Below, in pieces: positions 1-8,470 of a stretch of DNA of 48,329 nt. How positions within the stretch are numbered: position 1 is the first letter of the stretch; the number at the start of each line of letters is the position of its first letter. This DNA is from Candidatus Heimdallarchaeota archaeon. Its GTDB lineage: Archaea > Asgardarchaeota > Heimdallarchaeia > Heimdallarchaeales > Heimdallarchaeaceae. The translations under genes were made by a program, and so were the position numbers. Below the pieces are notes generated by a model. It saw only the letters and a program-made list of their open reading frames with translations, was not told the DNA's origin and searched no databases. Location of the stretch: positions 1 to 48,329 of the forward strand of contig JAEOTK010000174.1 in assembly GCA_016839875.1 (NCBI GenBank). The letters run 5' to 3'.

Positions 1-13
1 GAGGTTATTCTAT

Positions 14-184
14 ATGAGCAAGCAGAAGAAAATCAGAAGAACAAAGTATTATTATGATGATAGAATTGAAGAAACCGATGTTCAAGCAAAAGCAAGAAAA
101 ACTTCGAGATCTATTTATGGTCGTGCTGCAAAGAAACCTTGGCAATGGGCTGAATATATCAAACTAAGATTAAAGAATTATTGA
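14..184 (+). CDS. small basic protein of unknown function (56 aa)
   Basis: A short ATG-started frame encodes 56 residues, strongly basic (many Lys and Arg), with a C-terminal half rich in aromatics (motif KPWQWAEYIKLRLKNY). A GAGGT ribosome site at 1-5 sits 8 nt before the ATG, which supports translation. No cysteine pairs, membrane segment or signal peptide are visible. The charge suggests nucleic-acid or ribosome contact, but that is inference and I do not recognise a family. It is followed 43 nt later by the Tag glycosylase gene on the same strand, so the two may be co-transcribed. The window edge hides whatever lies upstream. Confidence 0.6.
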   Translation: MSKQKKIRRTKYYYDDRIEETDVQAKARKTSRSIYGRAAKKPWQWAEYIKLRLKNY

Positions 185-227
185 TTTTTCGGCAAAATTT
201 TTGTAACCAAAGAGGAAACACAGTATA

Positions 228-800
228 ATGAACTCTAAAAGATGCTGGGGAGATAAAGATGATTTATCTCGTGAATATCACGATAATGAATGGGGAGTTC
301 CCGTCCATGATGACAAAACACTATTCGAATTCATAATTCTAGAAGGGGCTCAAGCGGGACTAAACTGGATGACTATTCTAAAACGAAGAGAGGGATATAG
401 GAAAGCTTTCGCGAATTTTGATTTTCACAAAATAGCTAAATACGATGCAAAGGATGTAAAGCGATTAATCAAGGATGAAGGTATTATAAGAAATAAACTC
501 AAAATTGAATCTGCAATACAAAATGCAAAGGTCTTTCTAAAAATTCGAGAAGAGTTTGGATCTTTCGATAAATATCTGTGGCGTTTCGTTGATAATACAC
601 CAATTAATAACAATCCTGAAACTTGGCAAGATGTTCCAGCTAAAACAGAGTTATCGGATGAAATCTCTAAAGATTTGAAGAAAAGAGGAATGAAATTTGT
701 AGGTAGTACAATAATTTACGCTTTCATGCAAGCAGTTGGAATGGTCAATGATCATTTAGTTGATTGTTTTATGCACAAACAAATCATTGATGAATATTGA
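228..800 (+). CDS. tag: DNA-3-methyladenine glycosylase I (Tag)
   Basis: This base-excision-repair enzyme removes 3-methyladenine from alkylated DNA. The 190-residue length is typical of Tag. The family signature is clear: RCWG at the N terminus, YHDNEWGVP, LFEFIILEGAQAGLNW and a C-terminal MVNDHLVDCF. The four ligands of the Tag 'zinc snap' appear present as C6, H18, H176 and C180; the zinc role is established for the E. coli enzyme. An AGAGGAA ribosome site lies upstream of the ATG. A second alkylation-repair gene, the Ogt-like gene at 8471, is also in the window, but the two are not linked in an operon. Confidence 0.95.
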   Translation: MNSKRCWGDKDDLSREYHDNEWGVPVHDDKTLFEFIILEGAQAGLNWMTILKRREGYRKAFANFDFHKIAKYDAKDVKRLIKDEGIIRNKLKIESAIQNAKVFLKIREEFGSFDKYLWRFVDNTPINNNPETWQDVPAKTELSDEISKDLKKRGMKFVGSTIIYAFMQAVGMVNDHLVDCFMHKQIIDEY

Positions 801-897
801 GAGATTTTGTTTTTGTGTTCAGTTTTGATGTAACATTTATGAACTAGTGAATTCAGCAAAATTACAATAATTATCAGATAAAGAAGAGGTGATAATT

Positions 898-1539
898 TTG
901 CTGAAAAAAGAACGATTTGCAGTTTATTCACATTTAGTAGGATTGGTGTTTGCAATAGTGGGAGCTATTATCCTAATTGTTACTGCAATTAGAATTGAAA
1001 CACATCGTTTTATTGCTCCTTTGTATAGTCTTGCTATAATTCTTCTTTTTGCATCTAGTACATTATATCATTTTTTCAAGAAAGGAGAAGATCAATTTTC
1101 CTTTTGGAGGGTTCTAGATCATGTTGCAATTTTTATCATGATTGCAGGATCCTATACTCCCTTATGCTATATCTATTTAACAGGAGCTTGGCGGTGGGGA
1201 ATTATCTCAGCACAATGGTTCTTGGTTTTGTTAGGACTAATACTCAAGCCCTTTGTTTTAGATTGGTCAAGATGGATTGAGACTAGTATCTATTTGTTGA
1301 TGGGGTGGATGGCTGTTTTTCCAATCAGGAAATTTATTTCCATCATGCCAGTAAGTGTTTTGGTCCTTGTTTTCGTAGGTGGTTTAGCTTATACATTAGG
1401 AGCAATTCTCCACATAATGAATAAAGAGGTAGTTTCTGAAGTATTCAGTTTTCATGATCTCTTTCATATAGGTATTATAATTGGAGCGGCATGCCACTAC
1501 TTTGCAGTATATATTGCAATTACTGTTCCATTTGGTTAA
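898..1539 (+). CDS. hemolysin III / PAQR-family membrane protein
   Basis: About 213 residues with seven predicted membrane helices, typical of the hemolysin-III (YqfA/PAQR) family. The conserved polar motifs are present: SSTLYH after helix 2, an Asp in LDHVAIFIMIAGSYTP, and HDLFH plus ACHYFAV near the end. In PAQR proteins these His and Asp residues form a metal site in the membrane, linked to hydrolase activity. I chose TTG at 898 because GAGGTGAT at 886-893 is a near-perfect ribosome site 4 nt before it. The longer frame from GTG 889 would start inside that site. The biological role in archaea is unknown. It is convergent with the hydrolase gene downstream. Confidence 0.88.
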   Translation: MLKKERFAVYSHLVGLVFAIVGAIILIVTAIRIETHRFIAPLYSLAIILLFASSTLYHFFKKGEDQFSFWRVLDHVAIFIMIAGSYTPLCYIYLTGAWRWGIISAQWFLVLLGLILKPFVLDWSRWIETSIYLLMGWMAVFPIRKFISIMPVSVLVLVFVGGLAYTLGAILHIMNKEVVSEVFSFHDLFHIGIIIGAACHYFAVYIAITVPFG

Positions 1540-1551
1540 GATATGAAACTA

Positions 1552-3285
1552 CTAGCTAATTGGCAATAGGGTAGACAATGTCCAAGCGAATAGGAATGCA
1601 TTGAGCAATGCAGCAGACTCTAGTGTTCCTGTTCTGTCAAATAGCCAAGTTGTAACAACTGTATAGATTACAAATAAGGGAAGCAACATTATTATAAACT
1701 GCATACTGAATCCTAAGAATCCAGACAGAATCTTGTAGTCAAAGATAATTAGGGGAAGATATTGAATTAGTAGAACAAGTAATAATGGCAATATCTTAAT
1801 TCCTACAATTTTTGTTGTTGTTAAGATTCTGTTTTGTATCGTTCTTTCCTTGATGTTTGCGCGATAAATACCTGAGATAAATATTCCATCAACTGCAAAA
1901 AATAGGAACATAAATGGAAGAAGGATCAGAAACATTCCCATCCTTAACCATGAGAAATTATTGAATAAAGGCACGATAAGTTTCATACTTATTCCTGGTA
2001 TTTGTTCGACAATCAAATCAATAATGATAAGCAATAAGAAGCATTGAAGAGCGAAAATCAACATCTTCCAATTAGAGAATCGTTTTACTAGGTCCTTGAT
2101 TATCTCTTTGTATCCTTTCTCTGGATTTTTTCGCTTAAGGTTAATTAGCACCCAAATGATTCCAACAATGGTCAGAGATAGTAACCAGAATATTCCTGTG
2201 AAACCTAATGAAAGAGGGAATAAAATTGATTCCATCCCAAATAACAAGATGGGGGGAACGAATAGTACTATATGTAGGAAACTCCATATAAGTCCCGTTT
2301 TCCAGAGACTGAAACTGACATCTATTTCCTCTTCTTGTTTTTCTCTTCTTCTGAAGAAAGAAATGTCATAAGCTATATTCGCAAATGGAATAAAGAAACC
2401 AACGAATGAGAAAAAGCTTAGTGTAATGAATAAATCGCGGTATGGATACAAGAATACTCTTTTGTTATCATCAATGTTAAATGCTTCAAACATCCATTCA
2501 ATTGTTCCTCTAACTAAACTTCTGCTCATCGGCTCAAATAAATGGTTGGTCTTTGGTATTATCAGTTTTCTAGCTGTTTGATTAGAAAAACTACCGTACA
2601 ACTTATTTGGTTCAACAATTTCAGATGTTCCAAAAATTGGTGAAAGTTTTTCTCTTGTGTCATCTAAATCATCAAACACCTCATCATATTGTCCTATAGC
2701 AATTAACAAATTACTCGGAGTGGTTGAGTTTAACTCTCCATAAATAGAAACTGTGGAATTTAATGATAAACCACCTATGAAAATGTGAGTCTGTATTTCT
2801 CCTTCGATTACCGATGCAGCACGTATAGCTCCAACTCCCATGCTGTGACCTACAAGACCAATATTGCTAGAATTTACATGTGCTAAGGAACGTAAATACT
2901 GGATGGTTGTGGATACTCCTAATGTATCATCTGTTGTACTATCCAAATTACCTCCAGTATTACCGTGTCCAATTGCATCTATAGTTACAGCAACTACTCC
3001 CCTTCTACCAAGTTCAAGAGCTAATGCACTCATTGTTTCTTTGGCGTTCATAACACCGTGGATTAATACTACGGCAGGAAGATTGCTTAATGTTTCAGCA
3101 TTTTTTGGTTGATATAAGTAACCATTAATGATGGTTCCATTATCATCTAAGGTTATTGTTTTGACTTGAACTTGACCAAAACCTGTATTGAATAATTGAG
3201 CTAATACAATGAAAGAACTGAATACTAGAATATAAACCAGTAAGATGATAAGTAGTTTGTTTATTTTTCTCATTCTAGCAATCAT
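1552..3285 (-). CDS. alpha/beta hydrolase fused to a multi-spanning membrane domain
   Basis: A 577-residue protein in two halves. Residues 1-32 contain one membrane helix. Residues 55-275 form an alpha/beta hydrolase of dienelactone-hydrolase/peptidase-like type: oxyanion region LIHGVMN, DAIGHGNTGG, nucleophile elbow GHSMG (S148), probable acid D201 in GQYDEVF, and H248 in KTNHLFEP. Residues 280-577 hold about eight membrane helices with no family I recognise. With one helix before the hydrolase, that domain is probably outside the cell. Substrate unknown. A TATA-like GTTTAAAT about 27 nt upstream suggests a nearly leaderless mRNA. It is downstream of, but probably separate from, nothing co-directional closer than the HypD-like gene 50 nt upstream. 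Confidence 0.8.
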   Translation of the reverse strand: MIARMRKINKLLIILLVYILVFSSFIVLAQLFNTGFGQVQVKTITLDDNGTIINGYLYQPKNAETLSNLPAVVLIHGVMNAKETMSALALELGRRGVVAVTIDAIGHGNTGGNLDSTTDDTLGVSTTIQYLRSLAHVNSSNIGLVGHSMGVGAIRAASVIEGEIQTHIFIGGLSLNSTVSIYGELNSTTPSNLLIAIGQYDEVFDDLDDTREKLSPIFGTSEIVEPNKLYGSFSNQTARKLIIPKTNHLFEPMSRSLVRGTIEWMFEAFNIDDNKRVFLYPYRDLFITLSFFSFVGFFIPFANIAYDISFFRRREKQEEEIDVSFSLWKTGLIWSFLHIVLFVPPILLFGMESILFPLSLGFTGIFWLLSLTIVGIIWVLINLKRKNPEKGYKEIIKDLVKRFSNWKMLIFALQCFLLLIIIDLIVEQIPGISMKLIVPLFNNFSWLRMGMFLILLPFMFLFFAVDGIFISGIYRANIKERTIQNRILTTTKIVGIKILPLLLVLLIQYLPLIIFDYKILSGFLGFSMQFIIMLLPLFVIYTVVTTWLFDRTGTLESAALLNAFLFAWTLSTLLPIS

Positions 3286-3306
3286 ATATTATAGGTATAA
3301 TTAAAA

Positions 3307-3318
3307 TTTACTAGTAAA
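3307..3318. promoter_or_regulatory. TATA region with 12-bp palindrome before the hydrolase gene
   Basis: TTTACTAGTAAA is a perfect 12-bp palindrome within the AT-rich promoter of the minus-strand hydrolase gene. It overlaps a TATA-like element centred near 3317, about 30 nt before the ATG. It could be an operator for a dimeric regulator or simply part of the promoter. It lies just after the stop codon of the HypD-like gene, so it may separate two transcription units. Confidence 0.35.
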
Positions 3319-3334
3319 ATTTAAACAAAATAAT

Positions 3335-5698
3335 TCATTTAGTACCGTGCTCTGTTCTTTTAATGATTTCATTTTGCAGGCTTTCACCAAGATTGATAAA
3401 ATAATCACTATAACCTGCTACTCTCACAATGAGATTTCTGTATTTTTCTGGTTCCTTTTGTGCTTCTCGTAAGGTATCAGCAGAAACAACATTGAATTGA
3501 ATGTGGTGTCCATCTAATTTGAAATATGCTCTGATTAGATGAACTAAATTAGTTATTCCCTTTTCATCTTTTAGAAGATCGGGGGTGAATTTCTGATTGA
3601 GTAAGGTTCCGCCTGTTCTCAATTGATCGATTTTGCTTGCCGATTTAACTACTGCAGTAGGTCCTTTGATATCCATACCTTGAACTGGAGATATACCCTC
3701 AGACAAAGGCTCACATTCTTCTCTTCCATCAGGAGTTGCTCCAATTACACTACCAAAATAAACATGTACTGTAGTTGGAAGAAGATTTATTCTGTGAAAT
3801 CCTCCTTTAGTATTTGGAATGCCATTGACTAGCTTATAATATGTTTCAAATATCATTTGCAAAACTTCATCTGGATAAGTCTCATCATTCCCATACTTTG
3901 GTGTATTATTCCTTAGATTTAGTAAAATCTCATAATTATCTGTAAAATTATTTCTAAGAGCAGAAAGTAACTCATCCATACTAATATTCTTCTCATCAAA
4001 AATATTGTATTTGATAGCTGTCAATGAATCTGTAATTGTCCCTAAACCAACACCTTGTATGTATGTTGTATTATATTTAGCTCCTCCATCATTGTAATCA
4101 ATACCATTTGCAATGCAATCTTCTATTAACAGTGACATAAACGGTGACGGAAGAATATCTGCCCAAAGCCTTTCTATTATATTATTGCCCATTATTTTTA
4201 TGTCAATGAAGTGTTCCATCTGCATCTCAAAAGCTTTGTAAAGCTCATCGAATGATTCAAATGTTCTAGGATCCCCTGTTTGCAATCCAATCAATTTCCC
4301 AGTTCTTGGATCATTGCCGTTATTAAGTGTGATTTCTAGTATTTTTGGAATGTTGAAATAACCAGAGAGAATGTAACTTTCTTTTCCAAAAGCTCCAGTT
4401 TCAACACAACCACTAGCACCACCATTTCGAGCGTCTACAATGGATTTTCCTTGGTTTAACATTTCTTGTATAATTGCATCAGTATTAAATATGGAAGGTT
4501 GCCCAAATCCTGTACTAACTATTTTCAATGCTCTTTTTAGAAAACTGTCAGGTGTTTTACTGCTAATTTGTACCATAGAACTGGGTTGTAAAATTCGCAT
4601 TTCTTCAATTATATCAAGAAGTAAGAATGATAACTCATTTACTGCATCTGAACCATCTTCTTTTACTCCTCCTAAATTAATAAGGCAAAAATCTGTATAA
4701 GTATTGCTTTCTTCTGCAGTAACCCCTACTTTAGGGGGGGCTGGTTGATTGTTAAATTTGATCCAAAAGCATTGAAGGAGTTCTCTTATTTCCTCGATCG
4801 ATTGAATTCCTTGTTCCAAATCCTTGCTATAAAATGAGAAGATGTTCTGATCAAGACGACCTGGATTGAATGAATCCCATGTGATTAATTCAGTGATTAC
4901 TCCTAGATGAATAAACCAGTAATGTTGTAGTGCTTCCCATGTTGTTCTTGGAGCATTTTCTGGAACATAAGCACAAATCTCTGATATTTTCAATAGTTCA
5001 CTTTTTCTTTTTGGATTATTTTCTTCTTGAGCTAATTTTTCTGCTTCTTCTGAATATCTTTTAGAAAAACCAATAATTGCATCTGCTGCAATATCCATTG
5101 CTTTCAATTCTTCTCTCTTTTTTTCTGCATCTGGATCTTTTTGAAAATCGAGTTTTTCCATGCTTATATTGATTTCATTTTTCAAATCTGAGAAACCTTT
5201 CAAGAATACGTTTTTACCTGCCACAGTGTGTCCTGGAGCTCTTTGTTCCATGAATTCTGTAAAAACTCCAGCTTCATAGGCATTAATCCATTTCTTATCC
5301 ATTCTGTTGAAAATTGTGTCCCTAATTGCTTTTCCTTGCCAAAAAGGTATTATTGTTTCTTGATATACTGTCTTTACTTCGTCCCTAACTGAAAATGAAA
5401 TTTTCTTCCTGGAATCAAGAATTTCGAGATCCTTCAAACTATGAATGCAAATTTCAGGATAAGTTGGAGCAGCTTGTGGTTTAGGTCCTCTTTCTCCTAC
5501 AATTAACTCCCCTTCGTTTATACAAATTGCTTTGTTGTCAAGAATATATTTGAATGCAAGAGCTCTAGCAACAGGAATTGAAACTTCTTCTGCAGCATCA
5601 TTTTGATAAAAATCAGTAAGTAAAGCTGCTCTTTCTACAGATAAAGAAGGAATATCTGTTAAACTCTGTTCCCTGAGCTTTACAACTCTTTCTTCCAA
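3335..5698 (-). CDS. hypD: glycyl radical enzyme, probable trans-4-hydroxy-L-proline dehydratase (HypD-like)
   Basis: A 787-residue glycyl radical enzyme. HypD removes water from trans-4-hydroxy-L-proline to give pyrroline-5-carboxylate in anaerobes. The radical site is RVAGYSDYF (G762) and the thiyl cysteine is in SGCVETG (C431, general base E433). Active-site residues I recall for Clostridioides difficile HypD (F152, H160, D278, S334, F340, C434, E436, Y450, T645, G765) all appear here with a constant offset of three: F149, H157, D275, S331, F337, C431, E433, Y447, T642, G762. This favours HypD over glycerol or propanediol dehydratase, although those numbers are from memory. It starts with TTG; its GGTGG ribosome site lies in the last codons of the activase gene, implying translational coupling. 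No proline-forming reductase (ProC) is visible nearby. Confidence 0.8.
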   Translation of the reverse strand: MEERVVKLREQSLTDIPSLSVERAALLTDFYQNDAAEEVSIPVARALAFKYILDNKAICINEGELIVGERGPKPQAAPTYPEICIHSLKDLEILDSRKKISFSVRDEVKTVYQETIIPFWQGKAIRDTIFNRMDKKWINAYEAGVFTEFMEQRAPGHTVAGKNVFLKGFSDLKNEINISMEKLDFQKDPDAEKKREELKAMDIAADAIIGFSKRYSEEAEKLAQEENNPKRKSELLKISEICAYVPENAPRTTWEALQHYWFIHLGVITELITWDSFNPGRLDQNIFSFYSKDLEQGIQSIEEIRELLQCFWIKFNNQPAPPKVGVTAEESNTYTDFCLINLGGVKEDGSDAVNELSFLLLDIIEEMRILQPSSMVQISSKTPDSFLKRALKIVSTGFGQPSIFNTDAIIQEMLNQGKSIVDARNGGASGCVETGAFGKESYILSGYFNIPKILEITLNNGNDPRTGKLIGLQTGDPRTFESFDELYKAFEMQMEHFIDIKIMGNNIIERLWADILPSPFMSLLIEDCIANGIDYNDGGAKYNTTYIQGVGLGTITDSLTAIKYNIFDEKNISMDELLSALRNNFTDNYEILLNLRNNTPKYGNDETYPDEVLQMIFETYYKLVNGIPNTKGGFHRINLLPTTVHVYFGSVIGATPDGREECEPLSEGISPVQGMDIKGPTAVVKSASKIDQLRTGGTLLNQKFTPDLLKDEKGITNLVHLIRAYFKLDGHHIQFNVVSADTLREAQKEPEKYRNLIVRVAGYSDYFINLGESLQNEIIKRTEHGTK

Positions 5699-5700
5699 AT

Positions 5701-6504
5701 TTAACCACCTATTTCCACATTAAAGCCTAATCTCTCGAAATAAGATTTGATATCTATCATTTCATTTTCTGAAGGAGGTTTTATTTCTTCGGTTTTGTAC
5801 ACTCTTTTTAATCTTCTATATTTTTCTTCTCCCATCTTGTTATATGGAAGGAGATTTACATCATTTATGTTATCTAATGATTTAATGAAATCAATTAGTC
5901 TGGCTAGGTTATCTTCAGTACTTGTTATTCCCGGTATGATTGGAATTCTAATAATGACTTCTTTTCCTAATTCGCTTAAGTATCTTAAGTTATCATGAAT
6001 TAGTCTATTAGAGACCCCAGTAAATTGAGTGTGTTTATTGTCATCTATTAGTTTGAGGTCATACAAGAACAAATCAACCATTTCAACTACCTTTTCAAAA
6101 ATCTCTTTTTCAGCATATCCCGATGTATCAAGTGTTGTGTGAATCCCCTTTGCTTTGCATCTTTTGAGTAGTGAGATAAGGAACTCGGGTTGATGCATAG
6201 CTTCTCCCCCCGAAAAAGTGACACCACCATTTGATTCTTCGTAAAAGATCATATCCTTTTCAATCTCTTCCATAACTTCATCAGTAGTAATTTTCTTACC
6301 AATGACCTCTTGTATTTCAGAAGATGATTCGTTTTGATTCTTCATAGTTTTTTGGATTCGTTCTGGTTCAACGTTTTGACTTTCTGGATTATGACACCAC
6401 CAGCAATTCATAGAACAGCCTTTGAAAAATATGGTTGTACGTATCCCTGGTCCATCATGGATTGCGAATTTTTTAATGTCAAAAATATATCCAGAATTAG
6501 TCAT
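5701..6504 (-). CDS. glycyl radical enzyme activase (radical SAM)
   Basis: A 267-residue radical-SAM enzyme that generates the glycyl radical on its partner, here the dehydratase encoded 2 nt downstream. The 4Fe-4S motif CxxxCxxC is C30, C34, C37 in GCSMNCWWCHNP. It is preceded by FAIHDGPGIRTTIFFKGC, typical of the PflA family, and followed by the SAM-binding VTFSGGEAM. Between residues 40 and 90 many dehydratase activases carry a ferredoxin insert with two extra clusters. Here the linker has no cysteine, so the protein resembles the short PflA form. Its last codons supply the ribosome site of the dehydratase gene. The protein is cytoplasmic and oxygen-sensitive by family. Confidence 0.92.
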   Translation of the reverse strand: MTNSGYIFDIKKFAIHDGPGIRTTIFFKGCSMNCWWCHNPESQNVEPERIQKTMKNQNESSSEIQEVIGKKITTDEVMEEIEKDMIFYEESNGGVTFSGGEAMHQPEFLISLLKRCKAKGIHTTLDTSGYAEKEIFEKVVEMVDLFLYDLKLIDDNKHTQFTGVSNRLIHDNLRYLSELGKEVIIRIPIIPGITSTEDNLARLIDFIKSLDNINDVNLLPYNKMGEEKYRRLKRVYKTEEIKPPSENEMIDIKSYFERLGFNVEIGG

Positions 6505-6589
6505 ATTCTCACTTAGGTAGCTTATTTTTCTCTTAATTTGGTTCTATTTTAATTTACCTAGAACAGGTAAAATGACTTCTTAATGTGCT

Positions 6590-7276
6590 TTAATGAGAAT
6601 TGTCTAGAGGTTCTTTCAATTTCATATAAACTGTTTTGATTCGATCATAGAAGCCTTTTGTATGATAGGTATTATTTATTCGTAGTTTATACTTATCATA
6701 ATGGTGTCCCCATTCATGTATTAATGTTCTAAGAAAAGTTTTTGGAGCTACATATTTTTGTGTCTTAGCGGTTCTACTGTAAACAGAAACTGAATGTTTC
6801 ACATCGTCTTCTCCACGACTTCGATATACGCCATAGTACTGTCCTCCTCTTCTCGTATACCTTCTTTTTCCTCCAGTATAAACACGCAGATCAGGTAATC
6901 CATAAATGAGATTAAGTTCTGCTATAGCTTCATTTGAGAATTCTTTGATTGCTTCTTCATTTCCTTCATTCAATGCTTCAGCTAATAATTTAACAGCAAC
7001 ATGCAATGCCTTAACACTACTTCTTGGAAGTGGTTCAATGGTTGCAGTATTAGATTTGTTATAATCTGAAGTTTGGGAAGAAGACCAGCTCTTTTCAGAA
7101 GTCTTTTTTGTTGTTTTGGGTTTTGGAGGTTTCATTTTAGGAGTAAGTAAAGAATATGGAACTCTAAATCCTCCTCTTTCAGTCTCAACTGTCACAGTCT
7201 TCCTATTTTTTCTTATTACCTTTCCCTCAATTGTCTCGTCTTTATATGGAAAACTTACATTCACAACATCAGTCAT
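6590..7276 (-). CDS. putative zinc metalloprotease with N-terminal SH3-like domain
   Basis: About 228 residues from ATG 7276; the longer frame starts at an upstream GTG in the leader. Residues 1-45 look like a small beta-barrel (VNVSFPYKDETIEGKV...). A low-complexity Lys/Ser/Thr linker covers roughly 46-82. A C-terminal domain has the zinc motif HEWGH (187-191) with a further His about 14 residues later in HTKGFYDRI. HExxH plus a downstream His suggests a SprT- or minigluzincin-like zinc site. There is no signal peptide, so it is probably cytoplasmic. It is the first gene of a minus-strand run leading to the activase, with an 85-nt gap. Protease activity is inferred from the motif only. Confidence 0.6.
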   Translation of the reverse strand: MTDVVNVSFPYKDETIEGKVIRKNRKTVTVETERGGFRVPYSLLTPKMKPPKPKTTKKTSEKSWSSSQTSDYNKSNTATIEPLPRSSVKALHVAVKLLAEALNEGNEEAIKEFSNEAIAELNLIYGLPDLRVYTGGKRRYTRRGGQYYGVYRSRGEDDVKHSVSVYSRTAKTQKYVAPKTFLRTLIHEWGHHYDKYKLRINNTYHTKGFYDRIKTVYMKLKEPLDNSH

Positions 7277-7344
7277 ATGTATTCTCACTATTTTTTATGT
7301 AGATGAACTATTAATTTCTGTAATTCTCGAATGATATGAACCTC

Positions 7345-8409
7345 TCACTCTTTTAAAATTGTCTGAATCAAATCATCGAATTTAGGGATAGAAATACCCG
7401 TTTTATCTTTAACAAATGAAGCAACATTTTCTAAGTGGAAGACTGTTTCCTTGATTTGCTGTATTGTTTCTTCTCTTATTCCTGCTGTTTCTGGACTTTG
7501 TTTAAAGAATAACAATATATCCATTATTCTGCGTGCTGCTGCTAGTATTTCAAAATAATTTATGTCTTCTACTTTTGAACCTCTTGCTTCTTCATAATAC
7601 ATCAAAACCATGTCACGGATTTGTTTACCTGAATATGCTCCTATTAATAGTAATGTCCAACCAAGATCTTGACGAAAATCACCAATATTACATGCTGGCC
7701 AATCTATAACATACGCTTTGCTATCTTCTGAGAGCATAATATTGTGAGGATGGAAATCTCCGTGAAGAATAGAAATTTTCTCGAATTGTAGAATACTTTT
7801 TTTCTCTTTGAGCCATTGAAGTAAAGGATTCATATCTTGAAGATGGTTTTGAATAATTATTTTTTCAATTTTCTTTATTCGTTTATCTAATAAATAACTA
7901 GGAGTTATTATTGCATCTGTGTCAGTATAGATAGATAGTATTTTCCAATCCAAACTGTGAAGATCAACAAATAATTTACTAAATATTTGATAAAAATCAA
8001 CAACTATTTTATCAAAGTCTTTTTTCTGTTGAGCTTTTGTAAATTCTTCCCCCATGTCTTTGCCTATAATTCTCTCCATAACAATAAACGGGTATCCAAA
8101 ATATTCTGTATCTAACTCAAGAATATATGTTTCTGGGACAGGATATCCTGCATTAAATAAAGCTTCCAAAACCCTGAATTCCCATTTTGTTTTTTCTTCA
8201 AGGTTGCTCCCAGGAAAGATTCGGAGTATCAAATTCATTTCTTCTTCTTGTTCTTCCTGTTTATATCTATAAATGAAAGAAAATAACTCTGTTTCCCATC
8301 CTTTAGCTAGGGATGTTATCTCATGTAACTCAATTTCTTTTCTTTCAGGGTATTTTTCCTTGAAGTATTTTGCTAAATTTTCTTCAATTGAAAAAACTGA
8401 TAAAGGCAT
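7345..8409 (-). CDS. aminoglycoside phosphotransferase / choline kinase-family protein
   Basis: A 354-residue small-molecule kinase of the APH fold. The catalytic loop is LHGDFHPHNIM, the Brenner motif HxDxxxxN, and the metal-binding segment is VIDWPACNIGDFRQDLGW. The N-terminal lobe has beta strands around LILRIFPG with the ERII region of the ATP pocket. Related archaeal and bacterial proteins phosphorylate sugars, amino alcohols or antibiotics; the substrate cannot be read from sequence. The ATG lies about 27 nt from the centre of the palindromic TATA box at 8432-8441, which predicts a leaderless transcript. The box is shared with the divergent Ogt-like gene. An antisense ORF over its 5' half is a shadow. 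Confidence 0.85.
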   Translation of the reverse strand: MPLSVFSIEENLAKYFKEKYPERKEIELHEITSLAKGWETELFSFIYRYKQEEQEEEMNLILRIFPGSNLEEKTKWEFRVLEALFNAGYPVPETYILELDTEYFGYPFIVMERIIGKDMGEEFTKAQQKKDFDKIVVDFYQIFSKLFVDLHSLDWKILSIYTDTDAIITPSYLLDKRIKKIEKIIIQNHLQDMNPLLQWLKEKKSILQFEKISILHGDFHPHNIMLSEDSKAYVIDWPACNIGDFRQDLGWTLLLIGAYSGKQIRDMVLMYYEEARGSKVEDINYFEILAAARRIMDILLFFKQSPETAGIREETIQQIKETVFHLENVASFVKDKTGISIPKFDDLIQTILKE

Positions 8410-8431
8410 AAGAATTCACTTACTTGTCACT

Positions 8432-8441
8432 TATTTAAATA
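8432..8441. promoter_or_regulatory. palindromic TATA box serving two divergent genes
   Basis: TATTTAAATA is a perfect palindrome, so TBP could bind it in both directions. The centre is 27 nt from the kinase start codon (8409, minus) and about 26 nt before the GTGAT ribosome site of the Ogt-like gene (ATG 8471, plus). Both distances fit an archaeal start site about 26 nt from the TATA centre. The whole divergent promoter region is only 61 bp. Confidence 0.6.
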
Positions 8442-8470
8442 GTGAAAAAGTAAAAAAATCTTGTGATATA

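Noticed and set aside
8273..8470. N-terminal extension of the Ogt-like protein
   Set aside because: It overlaps the divergent kinase gene and its promoter; ATG 8471 has a ribosome site and gives the usual Ogt length.
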